From the NCBI GenBank assembly GCA_044351265.1, contig JBILGC010000017.1, positions 1-36,981 on the forward strand: a stretch of 36,981 nt of DNA. The letters run 5' to 3'. The notes under the pieces were generated by a model. That model saw only the letters and a list, made by a program, of their open reading frames with translations. It had not been told where the DNA came from and searched no databases. Below are positions 1-8,018 of the stretch, in pieces. Source of the DNA: JAJTFA01 sp044351265. Lineage in GTDB: Bacteria; Bacteroidota; Bacteroidia; UKL13-3. The position numbers and the translations under genes are program-made. The stretch's first letter is position 1, and each line of letters begins with the position of its first letter.

Positions 1-366
1 AAACTCTGCTAAAGGATTGTCATACATATCGCTCTGATCCTCGTTGGTATTATCCAAACATTTAAAATCTTTTTCTATTAGCAGATAAAGCTTTTCCCCG
101 CCACGTAGTGTTATGTTGTTTTCATAACCTACTCGCTCTGTTTGTACCCAATTTGTTGCATCATGCTCCGGCATCAGCATTACAACCGTTTGATTAGATA
201 AGTCTGCACTCAGTTCATTTGCTGTGGAATCTTTTTTAACTGCGTAACTTAATTTGCCGTTTGGCAGCAAGGTGTGTTCTTCAATATATCCCTCTTTAGC
301 AAATTGATCTACCTCTGATTTGGTAAGGCGTATACGTATGCTGTTTCCTTTTATTCTCAGTTTCAT
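1..366 (-). CDS. DUF7009-like small protein, 3' end cut by the window edge
   Basis: The first 122 codons are visible, starting MKLRIKGNSIRIRLTKSEV and running off the left edge without a stop. The ATG overlaps the fdhD stop by four bases (ATGA), so the two are probably translationally coupled. The N-terminal pattern (MK-R-I-K-NS-R-RLT-SEV) and the later CLDNTNEDQSD stretch resemble what I remember of the Bacteroidota family DUF7009. No signal peptide or membrane segment is visible, so it is probably cytoplasmic. The function is unknown; coupling to fdhD hints at a role near molybdenum- or tungsten-dependent formate dehydrogenase maturation, which is inference. The family name is from memory and unchecked. 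Confidence 0.75.
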   Translation of the reverse strand, partial: MKLRIKGNSIRIRLTKSEVDQFAKEGYIEEHTLLPNGKLSYAVKKDSTANELSADLSNQTVVMLMPEHDATNWVQTERVGYENNITLRGGEKLYLLIEKDFKCLDNTNEDQSDMYDNPLAEF

Positions 367-1223
367 ATGTCGGAAATAATTTCGCTGTGGCAATATATAT
401 TAAAACGATTAGGTCGCAAGAAGCCAATTAACGTTATGCCGGATTCCTTAGCCATTTCAACAGCTAGGCTGCTGGGTGCGCCAACAGCGCAAACCAATCC
501 TATGCCGCACATTACTGCTTTTTGAATAAGCTCAAAACTGGCCCTTCCGCTTAATAGTAGAATAAAGTTTCGCAAAGGCATTTCGAGAGAGGTATTGCCA
601 CTCAACGCGGCACCGGCAATTTTATCTAATGCATTATGTCGGCCTACATCTTCCCTAAGCAAGAGTAGTTGACCTTGTGCGTTAAATAAGGCAGCAGCAT
701 GGATGCCACCCGTATATTCAAATACCGATTGCTGTTTTCGCAATATCTCCGGCAACTGAAGAATGGTATTTTTTGAGATTTTTAATTCATGTTTTTGCAG
801 TGTAAATGGGCAAACCGTTTTAACGGCATCAATACTTTCTTTCCCGCAAACACCACAACTGCTTGTGGTGTAAAAATTTCGCTGAAGTTTATTAAGATCT
901 AGATTAACATTTTCATTTAATTCAACTCTAACAATATTTTCTTTATTTTCTATCGTATTGGCTTCTGTACAATACTTAATCGTATTAATGTCTGATGCAT
1001 GTTGAATTATGCCTTCGGTAAACAGGAATCCTAAAGCCAGCTCAAAATCATTGCCAGGTGTCCGCATGGTTACAGATATGCTTTTTTGCAGTCTGTTATC
1101 AGCAGAGCCAAAGCCTAACCTTATTTCCAGCGGTTCTTCACATGCAACCAAATCAGCTTTAAACGACTTCTCTTCGCTTTCTATTTTTTCGATATAAACA
1201 TGCTGTACGCTTGCTTTGGTCAT
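363..1223 (-). CDS. fdhD: Formate dehydrogenase accessory sulfurtransferase FdhD
   Basis: FdhD passes sulfur from the cysteine desulfurase IscS to the molybdenum cofactor and is needed for active formate dehydrogenase; it acts in the cytoplasm. The CxxC sulfur-carrying motif (SSCGVCGKE) is present with cysteines near residues 123 and 126. The family blocks EDVGRHNALDKIAG, LLLSGRASFE and VGAPSSLAVE follow in the right order. Length (286 aa) is normal. A TTG lies one codon upstream, but I choose ATG at 1223 because a -7 promoter element (TAACTTCG, 1228-1235) ends four bases before it. The gene overlaps a DUF7009-like gene by 4 bp. No formate dehydrogenase subunit is inside the window. Confidence 0.95.
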   Translation of the reverse strand: MTKASVQHVYIEKIESEEKSFKADLVACEEPLEIRLGFGSADNRLQKSISVTMRTPGNDFELALGFLFTEGIIQHASDINTIKYCTEANTIENKENIVRVELNENVNLDLNKLQRNFYTTSSCGVCGKESIDAVKTVCPFTLQKHELKISKNTILQLPEILRKQQSVFEYTGGIHAAALFNAQGQLLLLREDVGRHNALDKIAGAALSGNTSLEMPLRNFILLLSGRASFELIQKAVMCGIGLVCAVGAPSSLAVEMAKESGITLIGFLRPNRFNIYCHSEIISDI

Positions 1224-1227
1224 CAAA

Positions 1228-1235
1228 CGAAGTTA
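1228..1235 (-). promoter_or_regulatory. Candidate -7 element of fdhD
   Basis: TAACTTCG on the minus strand matches the Bacteroidota -7 consensus TAnnTTTG at 7 of 8 positions. It ends 4 nt before ATG 1223, so transcription would begin at or next to the start codon. No clear -33 element is seen. Confidence 0.5.
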
Positions 1236-1281
1236 TATTTTTCTAATAAAAGTTTTAAGGTTTTTAGCGTGGTGCTATTAT

Positions 1282-2688
1282 TTATAACAGAGAATAGCTG
1301 TCTCCATATTCCGGTATCTCTATTTCAGCTTTTATTTCACCTTCTTCTAAATTTTCTTTCATTGCAAGCAGGTTGGGCATATCTCCATGCACCAGAAATA
1401 CCTTCTTCAAATTAGGTTGGTTACAGGAAATGATGTAATTATAAATCTCATTTTTATCCGGATGGGAACTGAATACATCCGTGCGGCATATTTTAGAATA
1501 CACCCTATAATTACGACCCTTTATGCTAATTTCCTGCTGGCCCAGCAAAAGGCGGTGTCCTAAGGTGCCTTCCGCGCAAAAGCCTGCGATTAAAATGGTA
1601 CTGAACGGATTTTGAATATTATTTTTTACGTGTTCCTGTATTCTACCTCCTTCTACCATTCCGGCAGCAGATATAATGATGCATGAATCGGTATAACCCA
1701 TTAGTTTCTCATGATCATCATAGTCTTTTATCCAATATAACTCTTCGAAATCAAAGAGGTTGCCATGTTCTTTTAAAAATGCAGCTGCCTCGTTATTGAG
1801 CAATTCCGGATATTTCTCATAAGTATGTGTTGATTTAACTGCAAGTGGGCTATCTACAAAAACCTTAACAGGAGGCAACAATCCTTTTTTATTCAATTTG
1901 TTTAGTACATGAACAATAGATTGTGTTCTTCCCACGCTAAATGCGGGAATAATTAGCCGACCTTTAATTCTGATGCTTTCATCGATATATTGAAGCAAAT
2001 CATTTTCAGCCCGCTCAGAGCTGGTATGGTTGCGTCCGCCATAAGTTGTTTCTGTTATCAGGTAATCCAGATTATTCATAGGACTTGGCGTTCGTATGAG
2101 TTCAGCATGGCTTCTGCCAAGGTCTCCTGTAAATCCAATTCTAATGGGTTTGCCATCTTTCTTGGTTTCTATAACCACACTTGCTGCACCCAGCAGATGC
2201 CCTGCCTCTATCAATTCAATAGAAGTATCTTCATTTACCTGAAATTTTTTATTAAAAGGTAGGGTAAGCATTTGCTCCATTGCTTTGGCCACACTTTTAT
2301 CCGTGTAGATGGGTTTAGGCACCAGATGTCTTTTTGTTTTTGATGCCCTGCCTAATTTGCTTTTATATTCATCCAGCTGAATATTGGCACTGTCAAAAAG
2401 CAAATGTGCTGCAAGATCTGCAGTAGCCGGTGTGCAGATGATATGGCCTTTATATCCTTCCTGTGCCAGCGTTGGAATATTTCCTGAATGATCAATATGG
2501 GCATGAGTAAGAATCACAAGGTCAATTTCAACCGGATTAAAAGGAAAAGAGAAGGCGCGTTCATTCAACTCGCGTTTCTGCTCATAATTCATTCCGCAAT
2601 CCAGAAGTATCTGATATCCGTTATCTAATGTAATCAGGTGCATGCTTCCCGTAACCTGTCCTGCTGCACCCCAAAATGTAACTTTCAA
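1282..2688 (-). CDS. Beta-CASP metallo-beta-lactamase (RNA-processing type nuclease)
   Basis: This is a 468-aa MBL-fold protein of the beta-CASP/RMMBL class, related to CPSF73 and Ysh1-like ribonucleases. The zinc motif THAHIDHSGN is at residues 61-70 (H62, H64, D66, H67), with further ligands in GHLLGAASV and GFTGDLG. A beta-CASP insert occupies the middle, and the C-terminal RMMBL part ends with VFLVHGD. It probably cleaves RNA in the cytoplasm, but the substrate is unknown. The start must be TTG at 2688: the sequence MKVTFWGAAGQVTGS is the usual N-terminus of this family, and an in-frame TAG lies three codons further upstream with no ATG or GTG between. Confidence 0.92.
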   Translation of the reverse strand: MKVTFWGAAGQVTGSMHLITLDNGYQILLDCGMNYEQKRELNERAFSFPFNPVEIDLVILTHAHIDHSGNIPTLAQEGYKGHIICTPATADLAAHLLFDSANIQLDEYKSKLGRASKTKRHLVPKPIYTDKSVAKAMEQMLTLPFNKKFQVNEDTSIELIEAGHLLGAASVVIETKKDGKPIRIGFTGDLGRSHAELIRTPSPMNNLDYLITETTYGGRNHTSSERAENDLLQYIDESIRIKGRLIIPAFSVGRTQSIVHVLNKLNKKGLLPPVKVFVDSPLAVKSTHTYEKYPELLNNEAAAFLKEHGNLFDFEELYWIKDYDDHEKLMGYTDSCIIISAAGMVEGGRIQEHVKNNIQNPFSTILIAGFCAEGTLGHRLLLGQQEISIKGRNYRVYSKICRTDVFSSHPDKNEIYNYIISCNQPNLKKVFLVHGDMPNLLAMKENLEEGEIKAEIEIPEYGDSYSLL

Positions 2689-2764
2689 TGTATATCGCTA
2701 TTTGTTGCAATTAAATAAATAAACACAAGAGTTGGTTAACAGTTTTAATGATTCAGGCATGCAA

Positions 2765-5182
2765 TCAGAAACCTGCTCTTAATGTCAGGATAAGATTTCT
2801 GCCGGGAGCGCTAATGCCTGAGGCAAAAACACGGTAATTTACATCCAAGATATTATCTAGTGCACCCATTACTTGTATATGTTTATTTATGGCAAATGCA
2901 CATCTAATATTTAATGTATGCCATTCGGGTGTGCCGGCAACAGTCGCGTATTGAGGATTGTCTTCTCCGGCAAGATTATAGTCAGATATATTTTTCCAGC
3001 CATTATACAAAGCATACAACTCGCCTTTAAATTTTCTTATTTTTAATTGAATTCCGGTTTTACCAAACATTGGTGGTATATGATCAAGCGGGTAGTCTGT
3101 TGAATCTGTTTTGATGCGGCCGTAGGTATAAGTAAGGGTAGAGTAGATGGCACATGCCGGTGTAATATCCGCATGTATACCTGCAAACCCACCATAGATA
3201 TATGCTTCACCTTTGTTTACAATAGTAAATACTGTGCTTTGCTGGCCTAAATAAGATATTGAATCTGCACCATTAAGATTGCTCTTACTTGTGGTTAGCG
3301 CATCAACATAGCGAGTGTAAAATACTTGTCCTTCCAACTTAACTTGTTGCTTAACTATTTTACTGATACCCATTTCTGCATTATAGGTGTATTCAGGTTT
3401 TAATTGAGGGTTAGGCACAATTAGCATCCCTGCTCTCGAGTCAAATACTTTGGTCATGTCATCTACGTTTGGTGCACGGAAACCACTGGCTGCATTTGCG
3501 GTAAAACGCCAATCTTTACCCGGCATATATACTATGCCGATATTGCCATTGAATGCCTGGTATTGTTGATTCAATTGATTAAAGGGTAATGGGAAAAACG
3601 TTTTATCAATAAATTTTGATTCTAGTGTTACTCGGCTAAATCTTATTCCATCTGAGAGAATCAGTTTCGGATTTATTTCCCAACTGTGTGTAAGATATGC
3701 GGCAACGCTCTGCATTATTGAGCCTCCGTCAGGATAGCGGGTATTAACAGGCAGAGCTCCCTGATTTAAAATATTTTCTTTTTGAGCTTTTGACTGCACG
3801 TCATTATATACCAGCTCTGTTCCGTATCTGATTTCGTGCTTACCCAAATCTTTTTCAAAATCGACATTTATTGCTGCTATCTCAACAGTTTCTGTTCTTC
3901 TGTTAATGGTGTCACTTCTAAATTTCCTGTCGTGTCTGCTTTCTTCTATTTGTTGGGTAGAAAGAATAATCTGTGCCTTGTTATACAAACTGTTTTTATT
4001 GCTGAGGTTAATATGAAATGCACCAAGCAATCTCTTTTGCGGACCATAATACCATTCTGCAAATCTGGGAATCCCTGATGCAGTTTCTGTTAGTCGATCG
4101 TATCGATTAATTTCGGAAGAGTTAGAATATTGAAGGTTTAATCCAAGAATTACTGTTTTTGAGACTTTAAAAAATAATTTTTCAATCAGATCATATTGGG
4201 TATATCCTGATTGTTTTTGCAAATTCACATTGGAATTTTTTATAGCGCTGTCTTGTCCGTTTATGCGTTCTACATAAAACAATCTTTTGCCCCAGTTGCC
4301 ATAAAACGGATTGCGGTTGTTGCCTTGCATCAAATCATCAAATTTGCTCATGGTAAAACTTCCCGCATAAGCCCATCTTCCTTGCCCGTACTTCAGATCA
4401 ATATGTGCAGTTTGCTCACCGCTGGCAGTTGCATATCTTACGAAAGCGTTGCCTGAAAGGATCATATTATTTGGAGCAGTAAATTGTGGTTGTATGGTCG
4501 TAAAATGCATAACCCCGCCTAAAGCATCGCTGCCATAAACTGCTGAACCCGGTCCAAACAAAATCTCTGCCCGCTCAACAGAAGCATTATCAAGTGTAAT
4601 GATATTTTGCAAATGACCTCCGCGGTAAATGGCATTGTTCATGCGCACACCATCAACTACGATTAACACTTTGTTGGCTTCAAATCCTCTTAGCACAGGA
4701 CTTCCGCCACCCAACTGACTTTTCTGCACGAAAACGCTCCCTGAGTTTTGTAATAAATCTGCACTGTTTGATTGATTTATGAATCCGATATCCTTGCTGC
4801 GAAGCACCAATATTTGTCTGGGTACATCCTTTTGGTTTTCTTCAAAACGGGAAGCAGAAATAACCACATCATTCATAAGTATTTCTCTTTCCTGCAGTTC
4901 GACTGTATAATTTATTTTTATTACATCGAGCCAAGATAATTTTATGTCTTGATAACCCATAGCACGAATTAGAACAGAATCCGGAAGTTGTGTGCTTAAT
5001 ACATTGGTTTTCCCGTTTATGCCAGTTATTATAACGGCACTACCTGTCACTATTTCCGCCTTGGGGATAGGTTTTAGTGTTGTTTTATCTCTCACCAGAA
5101 TTTGCTGTGCTATGGCACATGTTGCATTTAAAAGAAACATTATAAAGACAAGAACCACCCTTATATTCATATTATTCTTCAT
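2765..5182 (-). CDS. TonB-dependent outer-membrane receptor, heme/iron type
   Basis: An 805-aa outer-membrane receptor for active uptake driven by TonB. A signal peptide ends near residue 25 (ATCAIAQ), followed by a carboxypeptidase-regulatory-like beta domain (about 27-100), a plug (about 105-235) and a 22-strand-type barrel ending in an aromatic residue (LTLRAGF). The plug contains GGGSPVLRGFEANKVL and PGSAVYGSDALGGVM, and the barrel has FRAPN followed by NPQLKPE, the FRAP/NPxL pattern typical of heme and hemoglobin receptors such as HmuR. The ligand is therefore probably heme or another iron source (family inference). No SusD partner is adjacent. Confidence 0.93.
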   Translation of the reverse strand: MKNNMNIRVVLVFIMFLLNATCAIAQQILVRDKTTLKPIPKAEIVTGSAVIITGINGKTNVLSTQLPDSVLIRAMGYQDIKLSWLDVIKINYTVELQEREILMNDVVISASRFEENQKDVPRQILVLRSKDIGFINQSNSADLLQNSGSVFVQKSQLGGGSPVLRGFEANKVLIVVDGVRMNNAIYRGGHLQNIITLDNASVERAEILFGPGSAVYGSDALGGVMHFTTIQPQFTAPNNMILSGNAFVRYATASGEQTAHIDLKYGQGRWAYAGSFTMSKFDDLMQGNNRNPFYGNWGKRLFYVERINGQDSAIKNSNVNLQKQSGYTQYDLIEKLFFKVSKTVILGLNLQYSNSSEINRYDRLTETASGIPRFAEWYYGPQKRLLGAFHINLSNKNSLYNKAQIILSTQQIEESRHDRKFRSDTINRRTETVEIAAINVDFEKDLGKHEIRYGTELVYNDVQSKAQKENILNQGALPVNTRYPDGGSIMQSVAAYLTHSWEINPKLILSDGIRFSRVTLESKFIDKTFFPLPFNQLNQQYQAFNGNIGIVYMPGKDWRFTANAASGFRAPNVDDMTKVFDSRAGMLIVPNPQLKPEYTYNAEMGISKIVKQQVKLEGQVFYTRYVDALTTSKSNLNGADSISYLGQQSTVFTIVNKGEAYIYGGFAGIHADITPACAIYSTLTYTYGRIKTDSTDYPLDHIPPMFGKTGIQLKIRKFKGELYALYNGWKNISDYNLAGEDNPQYATVAGTPEWHTLNIRCAFAINKHIQVMGALDNILDVNYRVFASGISAPGRNLILTLRAGF

Positions 5183-5246
5183 GTAAATTGAAAGCTGTAC
5201 AGACTTAATTATTCTATCCGTTTATTGTGGCAATATGTTAAAAATA

Positions 5247-5260
5247 TTTAGGTTTTTAAA
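5247..5260. promoter_or_regulatory. Weak partial match to the mntR-type box
   Basis: TTTAGGTTTTTAAA in the 110-bp gap between the divergent TonB receptor and upp shares its first nine bases with the box at 27821-27836. It could be a degenerate metal-regulator site controlling the receptor. AT-rich gaps produce such matches easily, so this is a low-confidence call. Confidence 0.2.
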
Positions 5261-5280
5261 TCTCCATAAGCATTTCTTAG

Positions 5281-5288
5281 TATCTTCG
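5281..5288 (+). promoter_or_regulatory. Candidate -7 element of upp
   Basis: TATCTTCG matches TAnnTTTG at 7 of 8 positions and ends 4 nt before the upp ATG at 5293, suggesting a leaderless transcript. Confidence 0.55.
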
Positions 5289-5292
5289 GCAA

Positions 5293-5940
5293 ATGCAAAT
5301 AAATCTGCTCTCCAATCAAAACTCATTGTTGCATCAGTTTGTAGCTGAGCTTCGTGATATAAAAGTACAAAAAGACCGCATGCGCTTTAGGAAAAATATT
5401 GAACGCATTGGTCAATTAATGGCCTATGAAGTAAGCAAAGTATTAGCATGGAAAGAGCAGCTTATTCAAACACCGCTGGGTACGCATCAATCAAAAGTGC
5501 TGGTCGAGCAACCTGTACTAGCTGCTATTTTAAGAGCGGGCCTCAGCATGCATCAAGGTGTATTGGATTGTTTCGATAAAGCTGATTGTGCATTTATTTC
5601 TGCTTACAGAAAACATCTCGATAATCATACTTTTGAAATTGTGGTTGAGTACTTGGCTTGTCCTGATATTCAAGATCGGATTGTGCTGCTTATTGATCCT
5701 ATGCTTGCCACCGGACAATCTATTGATTTAACTTATCAGGCATTGCTAAAGAGAGGCACTCCTAAGCAGTTGCATATATTAAGTCTGATAGCCTCAAAGG
5801 CAGGTGTATCCTTTCTACAAGAAAAGTTACCACACGCCACACTCTGGATTGCAGATATGGATGACAGCTTAAATGAAGATGGATATATTATTCCGGGACT
5901 CGGAGATGCAGGCGATCTGAGTTATGGAGAGAAACTCTAG
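5293..5940 (+). CDS. upp: Uracil phosphoribosyltransferase
   Basis: Converts uracil and PRPP to UMP in pyrimidine salvage (cytoplasm). The PRPP-binding loop is DPMLATGQS (residues 135-143), close to the family form DPMLATGGS. The C-terminal uracil-binding stretch PGLGDAGDLSYG matches the family PGLGDAGDR-FG pattern, although the usual arginine after the last D is leucine here. Length (215 aa) is typical. The gene is monocistronic, with a -7 element at its start and a strong terminator just after its stop. The window also encodes cytidine deaminase, which feeds uridine into the same salvage route. Confidence 0.95.
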   Translation: MQINLLSNQNSLLHQFVAELRDIKVQKDRMRFRKNIERIGQLMAYEVSKVLAWKEQLIQTPLGTHQSKVLVEQPVLAAILRAGLSMHQGVLDCFDKADCAFISAYRKHLDNHTFEIVVEYLACPDIQDRIVLLIDPMLATGQSIDLTYQALLKRGTPKQLHILSLIASKAGVSFLQEKLPHATLWIADMDDSLNEDGYIIPGLGDAGDLSYGEKL

Positions 5941-5947
5941 ATAAACA

Positions 5948-5979
5948 AAAAAGGCTTCTTGATCAGAGAAGCCTTTTTT
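5948..5979. terminator. Bidirectional rho-independent terminator
   Basis: A perfect 12-bp stem (AAAAAGGCTTCT / AGAAGCCTTTTT) with a 7-nt loop, flanked by an A-run on the left and a T-run on the right. It lies between the convergent upp (plus) and the propeller gene (minus) and can stop transcription from both sides. Confidence 0.9.
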
Positions 5980-5997
5980 GTTGGGATTATTTTATGA

Positions 5998-7026
5998 TTA
6001 TTTAGGAACATTCTTATCAGCATTGCTGGCATTCATATCAGTCCTTTTGCTATTAAATTCGTCATCGACTGATATTTCATAATTCATAAAGCTATTTTGA
6101 CCACATACCCATCCTTGTCCTTCACCGGTAAATAAAACTTTAGTAAGAATATTATTTGTAAATTTATTGTTATTACAACTACTCCAATTTTTTCCATCAA
6201 AGCAAAACATACTTCCTCTATCTCCAACGGCCCAGGCTTTTTTATCACTTAAGGCATAAACACTTCTGAGACGCAAGCCTTCCGATCCATTCACCTGTAT
6301 TTTGTTCCATATCCCATTTTCTAAAACTAGAAATGTGCCATTTTCTCCAACTGCAAAACCATAGTTCTCATCAATCATTGAGATAGATCTTAACTTATTA
6401 ATGGTGGGTGTTACCATCTTGCTCCATTTGCCATTTTCATACTTGATTATTATACCATTTTCACCAACAGCGAATCCGATGTTATTGACAAATTGAATAC
6501 TGTATAACTGTTCATTCGCACCTTCGCATGTTGTTTTACGCCATTTTTTACCATCAAAATAATAAATATGTTGTCCATCAGCTACTGCCCAAGCGCTTGT
6601 TTTAGAAATGGTAAATACGCCTTTCAGGTCAATCAATACTTTATTGTCTTTGCTGATATCCTTTTTGTCAATTTCTACATTTTTAAAGAAAGTCCACGAA
6701 TTATTACTTTTGTTATATTGATAGAAAGTGGCATTTTCTCCAATAATCCATCCGTTTGTATCTGCTGAGAAACTGATACCATAAAATGCTGAGGCGGCAT
6801 CACTTAGTGCTTGTTGCTTCTTCCAAGACACACCGTCAAACGATAAAATGGTTGAGCGATCACCTACTGCAAAGCCGTAATTTGGATTAAAGAAAAATAA
6901 ATCATTGAAGTAAGTATTTTGCGCATGGGCATCATCAATATTTCCAATAGCATCTCTCCATTGGGCTTGTACTGGTAAGCCATTTAAAAAAAGAGTTAAA
7001 ACAACTAAAGACTTAATTAATTTCAT
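5998..7026 (-). CDS. Secreted YCF48-like beta-propeller protein, seven repeats
   Basis: A 342-aa exported protein made of seven repeats of the type GFAVGENGTxxxxxNGxW, seen as GFAVGDRST, GWIIGENAT, AWAVADGQH, GFAVGENGI, GFAVGENGT, AWAVGDRGS and GWVCGQNSF. This spacing fits a seven-bladed propeller like YCF48/HCF136. The open frame extends 32 codons upstream, but I choose ATG 7026: it gives a clean signal peptide (MKLIKSLVVLTLFLNGLPVQAQ, shown here without its last residue: MKLIKSLVVLTLFLN then GLPVQA) and a perfect -7 element (TATTTTTG) ends 4 nt before it. There is no T9SS sorting domain. Function is unknown; such propellers act as scaffolds for protein assembly or binding. Confidence 0.85.
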   Translation of the reverse strand: MKLIKSLVVLTLFLNGLPVQAQWRDAIGNIDDAHAQNTYFNDLFFFNPNYGFAVGDRSTILSFDGVSWKKQQALSDAASAFYGISFSADTNGWIIGENATFYQYNKSNNSWTFFKNVEIDKKDISKDNKVLIDLKGVFTISKTSAWAVADGQHIYYFDGKKWRKTTCEGANEQLYSIQFVNNIGFAVGENGIIIKYENGKWSKMVTPTINKLRSISMIDENYGFAVGENGTFLVLENGIWNKIQVNGSEGLRLRSVYALSDKKAWAVGDRGSMFCFDGKNWSSCNNNKFTNNILTKVLFTGEGQGWVCGQNSFMNYEISVDDEFNSKRTDMNASNADKNVPK

Positions 7027-7030
7027 AAGC

Positions 7031-7038
7031 CAAAAATA
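7031..7038 (-). promoter_or_regulatory. Candidate -7 element of the propeller gene
   Basis: TATTTTTG on the minus strand is a full match to TAnnTTTG and ends 4 nt before ATG 7026. It lies inside the longer open frame, which argues that the extra upstream 32 codons are not translated. Confidence 0.55.
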
Positions 7039-7238
7039 AAATTTGTCATAACCTATCATAAAATTACTTATCACATTAATGTGAATAAGTATGCACAAAA
7101 ATGTAACTCGCCAAAAAGTCATAATTAACTTCTGTGTTTGTTATTCCCTTGTCATTCTTGAATAGGCAGTTCTATGACTGATATCTTGTATCAGGTAAGG
7201 TAGTATAAGGAGATATAATTTTTTGGACATATTATTTA

Positions 7239-7262
7239 TAACTAAGCCACGTTTCTTAGTTA
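7239..7262. repeat. Perfect 8-bp inverted repeat
   Basis: TAACTAAG and CTTAGTTA are separated by CCACGTTT. It sits about 180 bp upstream of the acetyltransferase operon and 210 bp upstream of the divergent propeller gene. Possible regulator site; no partner gene for it is obvious. Confidence 0.35.
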
Positions 7263-7427
7263 ATGTTAAAATATCGTAGATGAGGCGATAGAATTATTAT
7301 ACGTTTCGCTTTTATTAATTGAATGGCAGGCAAAATAGATGCTACTAGATAATTCGGTAGCTTAATTGATTAAAACATCTTTCTTGATTGCATCTTGTTT
7401 AATATTGCAATTCAAACGTTAATATGG

Positions 7428-7435
7428 TATTATTG
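7428..7435 (+). promoter_or_regulatory. Candidate promoter of the acetyltransferase-cupin-phospholipase operon
   Basis: TATTATTG (7 of 8 matches to TAnnTTTG) ends 4 nt before ATG 7440. An ATTG at 7404-7407 lies 20 nt upstream, within the usual spacing of the -33 TTTG element. Confidence 0.5.
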
Positions 7436-7439
7436 ACAG

Positions 7440-8018
7440 ATGGAAAAAGAATTCTATGCGCACGAAACAGCCATAATTGATGAGGGCTGCACCATTGGAA
7501 ATGGTTCAAAAATTTGGCATTTCTCCCATATTATGCCCAATTGTATCTTGGGTGAAAATTGCAATATCGGACAGAATGTTGTGGTATCTCCTGAAGTGGT
7601 GCTGGGTAACAATGTAAAAGTGCAAAATAATGTCTCAATCTATACTGGAGTAACCTGTGCCGATGATGTTTTTTTAGGTCCATCTTGCGTCTTTACCAAT
7701 GTTACCAATCCGCGAAGCGGTGTTAACCGTAGGGGGCAATATTCCAGAACGCATGTTGGTAAAGGTGCATCTATTGGTGCAAATGCCACCATTGTTTGCG
7801 GACACGATATTGGTGCGTTTGCGTTTATTGGTGCAGGTGCTGTAGTTACCAAAAATGTACCTGCCTATGCATTGCTGGTAGGTAATCCTGCAAGGCAAAT
7901 GGGCTGGATGAGCGAGTTTGGGCATCGACTGGTTTTTGATGAAACAGGCAAGGCTGTTTGCCCCGAAAGTGGTCAGGTTTATCAATTATCAGATGGTTTG
8001 GTTAATCGCATCAGTTAA
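7440..8018 (+). CDS. Left-handed beta-helix sugar N-acetyltransferase (WlbB/WbpD-like)
   Basis: A 192-aa hexapeptide-repeat acyltransferase. Imperfect hexads run from about residue 7 to 150 (for example IGNGSKI, LGENCNIG, IGANAT, IGAGAVV) and end in the family signature VPAYALLVGNPAR. The segment FTNVTNPRSG and the C-terminal WMSEFGHRL tail, which recalls a small metal-finger region, match WlbB/WbpD enzymes. Those acetylate the 3-amino group of UDP-2-acetamido-3-amino-glucuronate for surface polysaccharide. No sugar aminotransferase or dehydrogenase is nearby, so the exact substrate is open. The stop codon overlaps the next start by one base (TAATG). Confidence 0.85.
   Translation: MEKEFYAHETAIIDEGCTIGNGSKIWHFSHIMPNCILGENCNIGQNVVVSPEVVLGNNVKVQNNVSIYTGVTCADDVFLGPSCVFTNVTNPRSGVNRRGQYSRTHVGKGASIGANATIVCGHDIGAFAFIGAGAVVTKNVPAYALLVGNPARQMGWMSEFGHRLVFDETGKAVCPESGQVYQLSDGLVNRIS

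Larger units (their letters stand above)
7027..7439. other. Intergenic region with two short inverted repeats
   Basis: A 413-bp divergent gap between the propeller gene and the acetyltransferase operon. It holds CTGATA-(5 nt)-TATCAG at 7178-7194 and a perfect 8-bp inverted repeat TAACTAAG-(8 nt)-CTTAGTTA at 7239-7262. Neither has a T-run, so operator sites or a short structured RNA are as likely as terminators. No convincing small ORF was found on either strand. Confidence 0.5.

Noticed and set aside
5183..5292. Riboswitch or cobalamin element before the TonB receptor.
   Set aside because: The gap is only 110 bp and shows no cobalamin-box sequence or long stem; only promoter-like elements and a weak box are visible.
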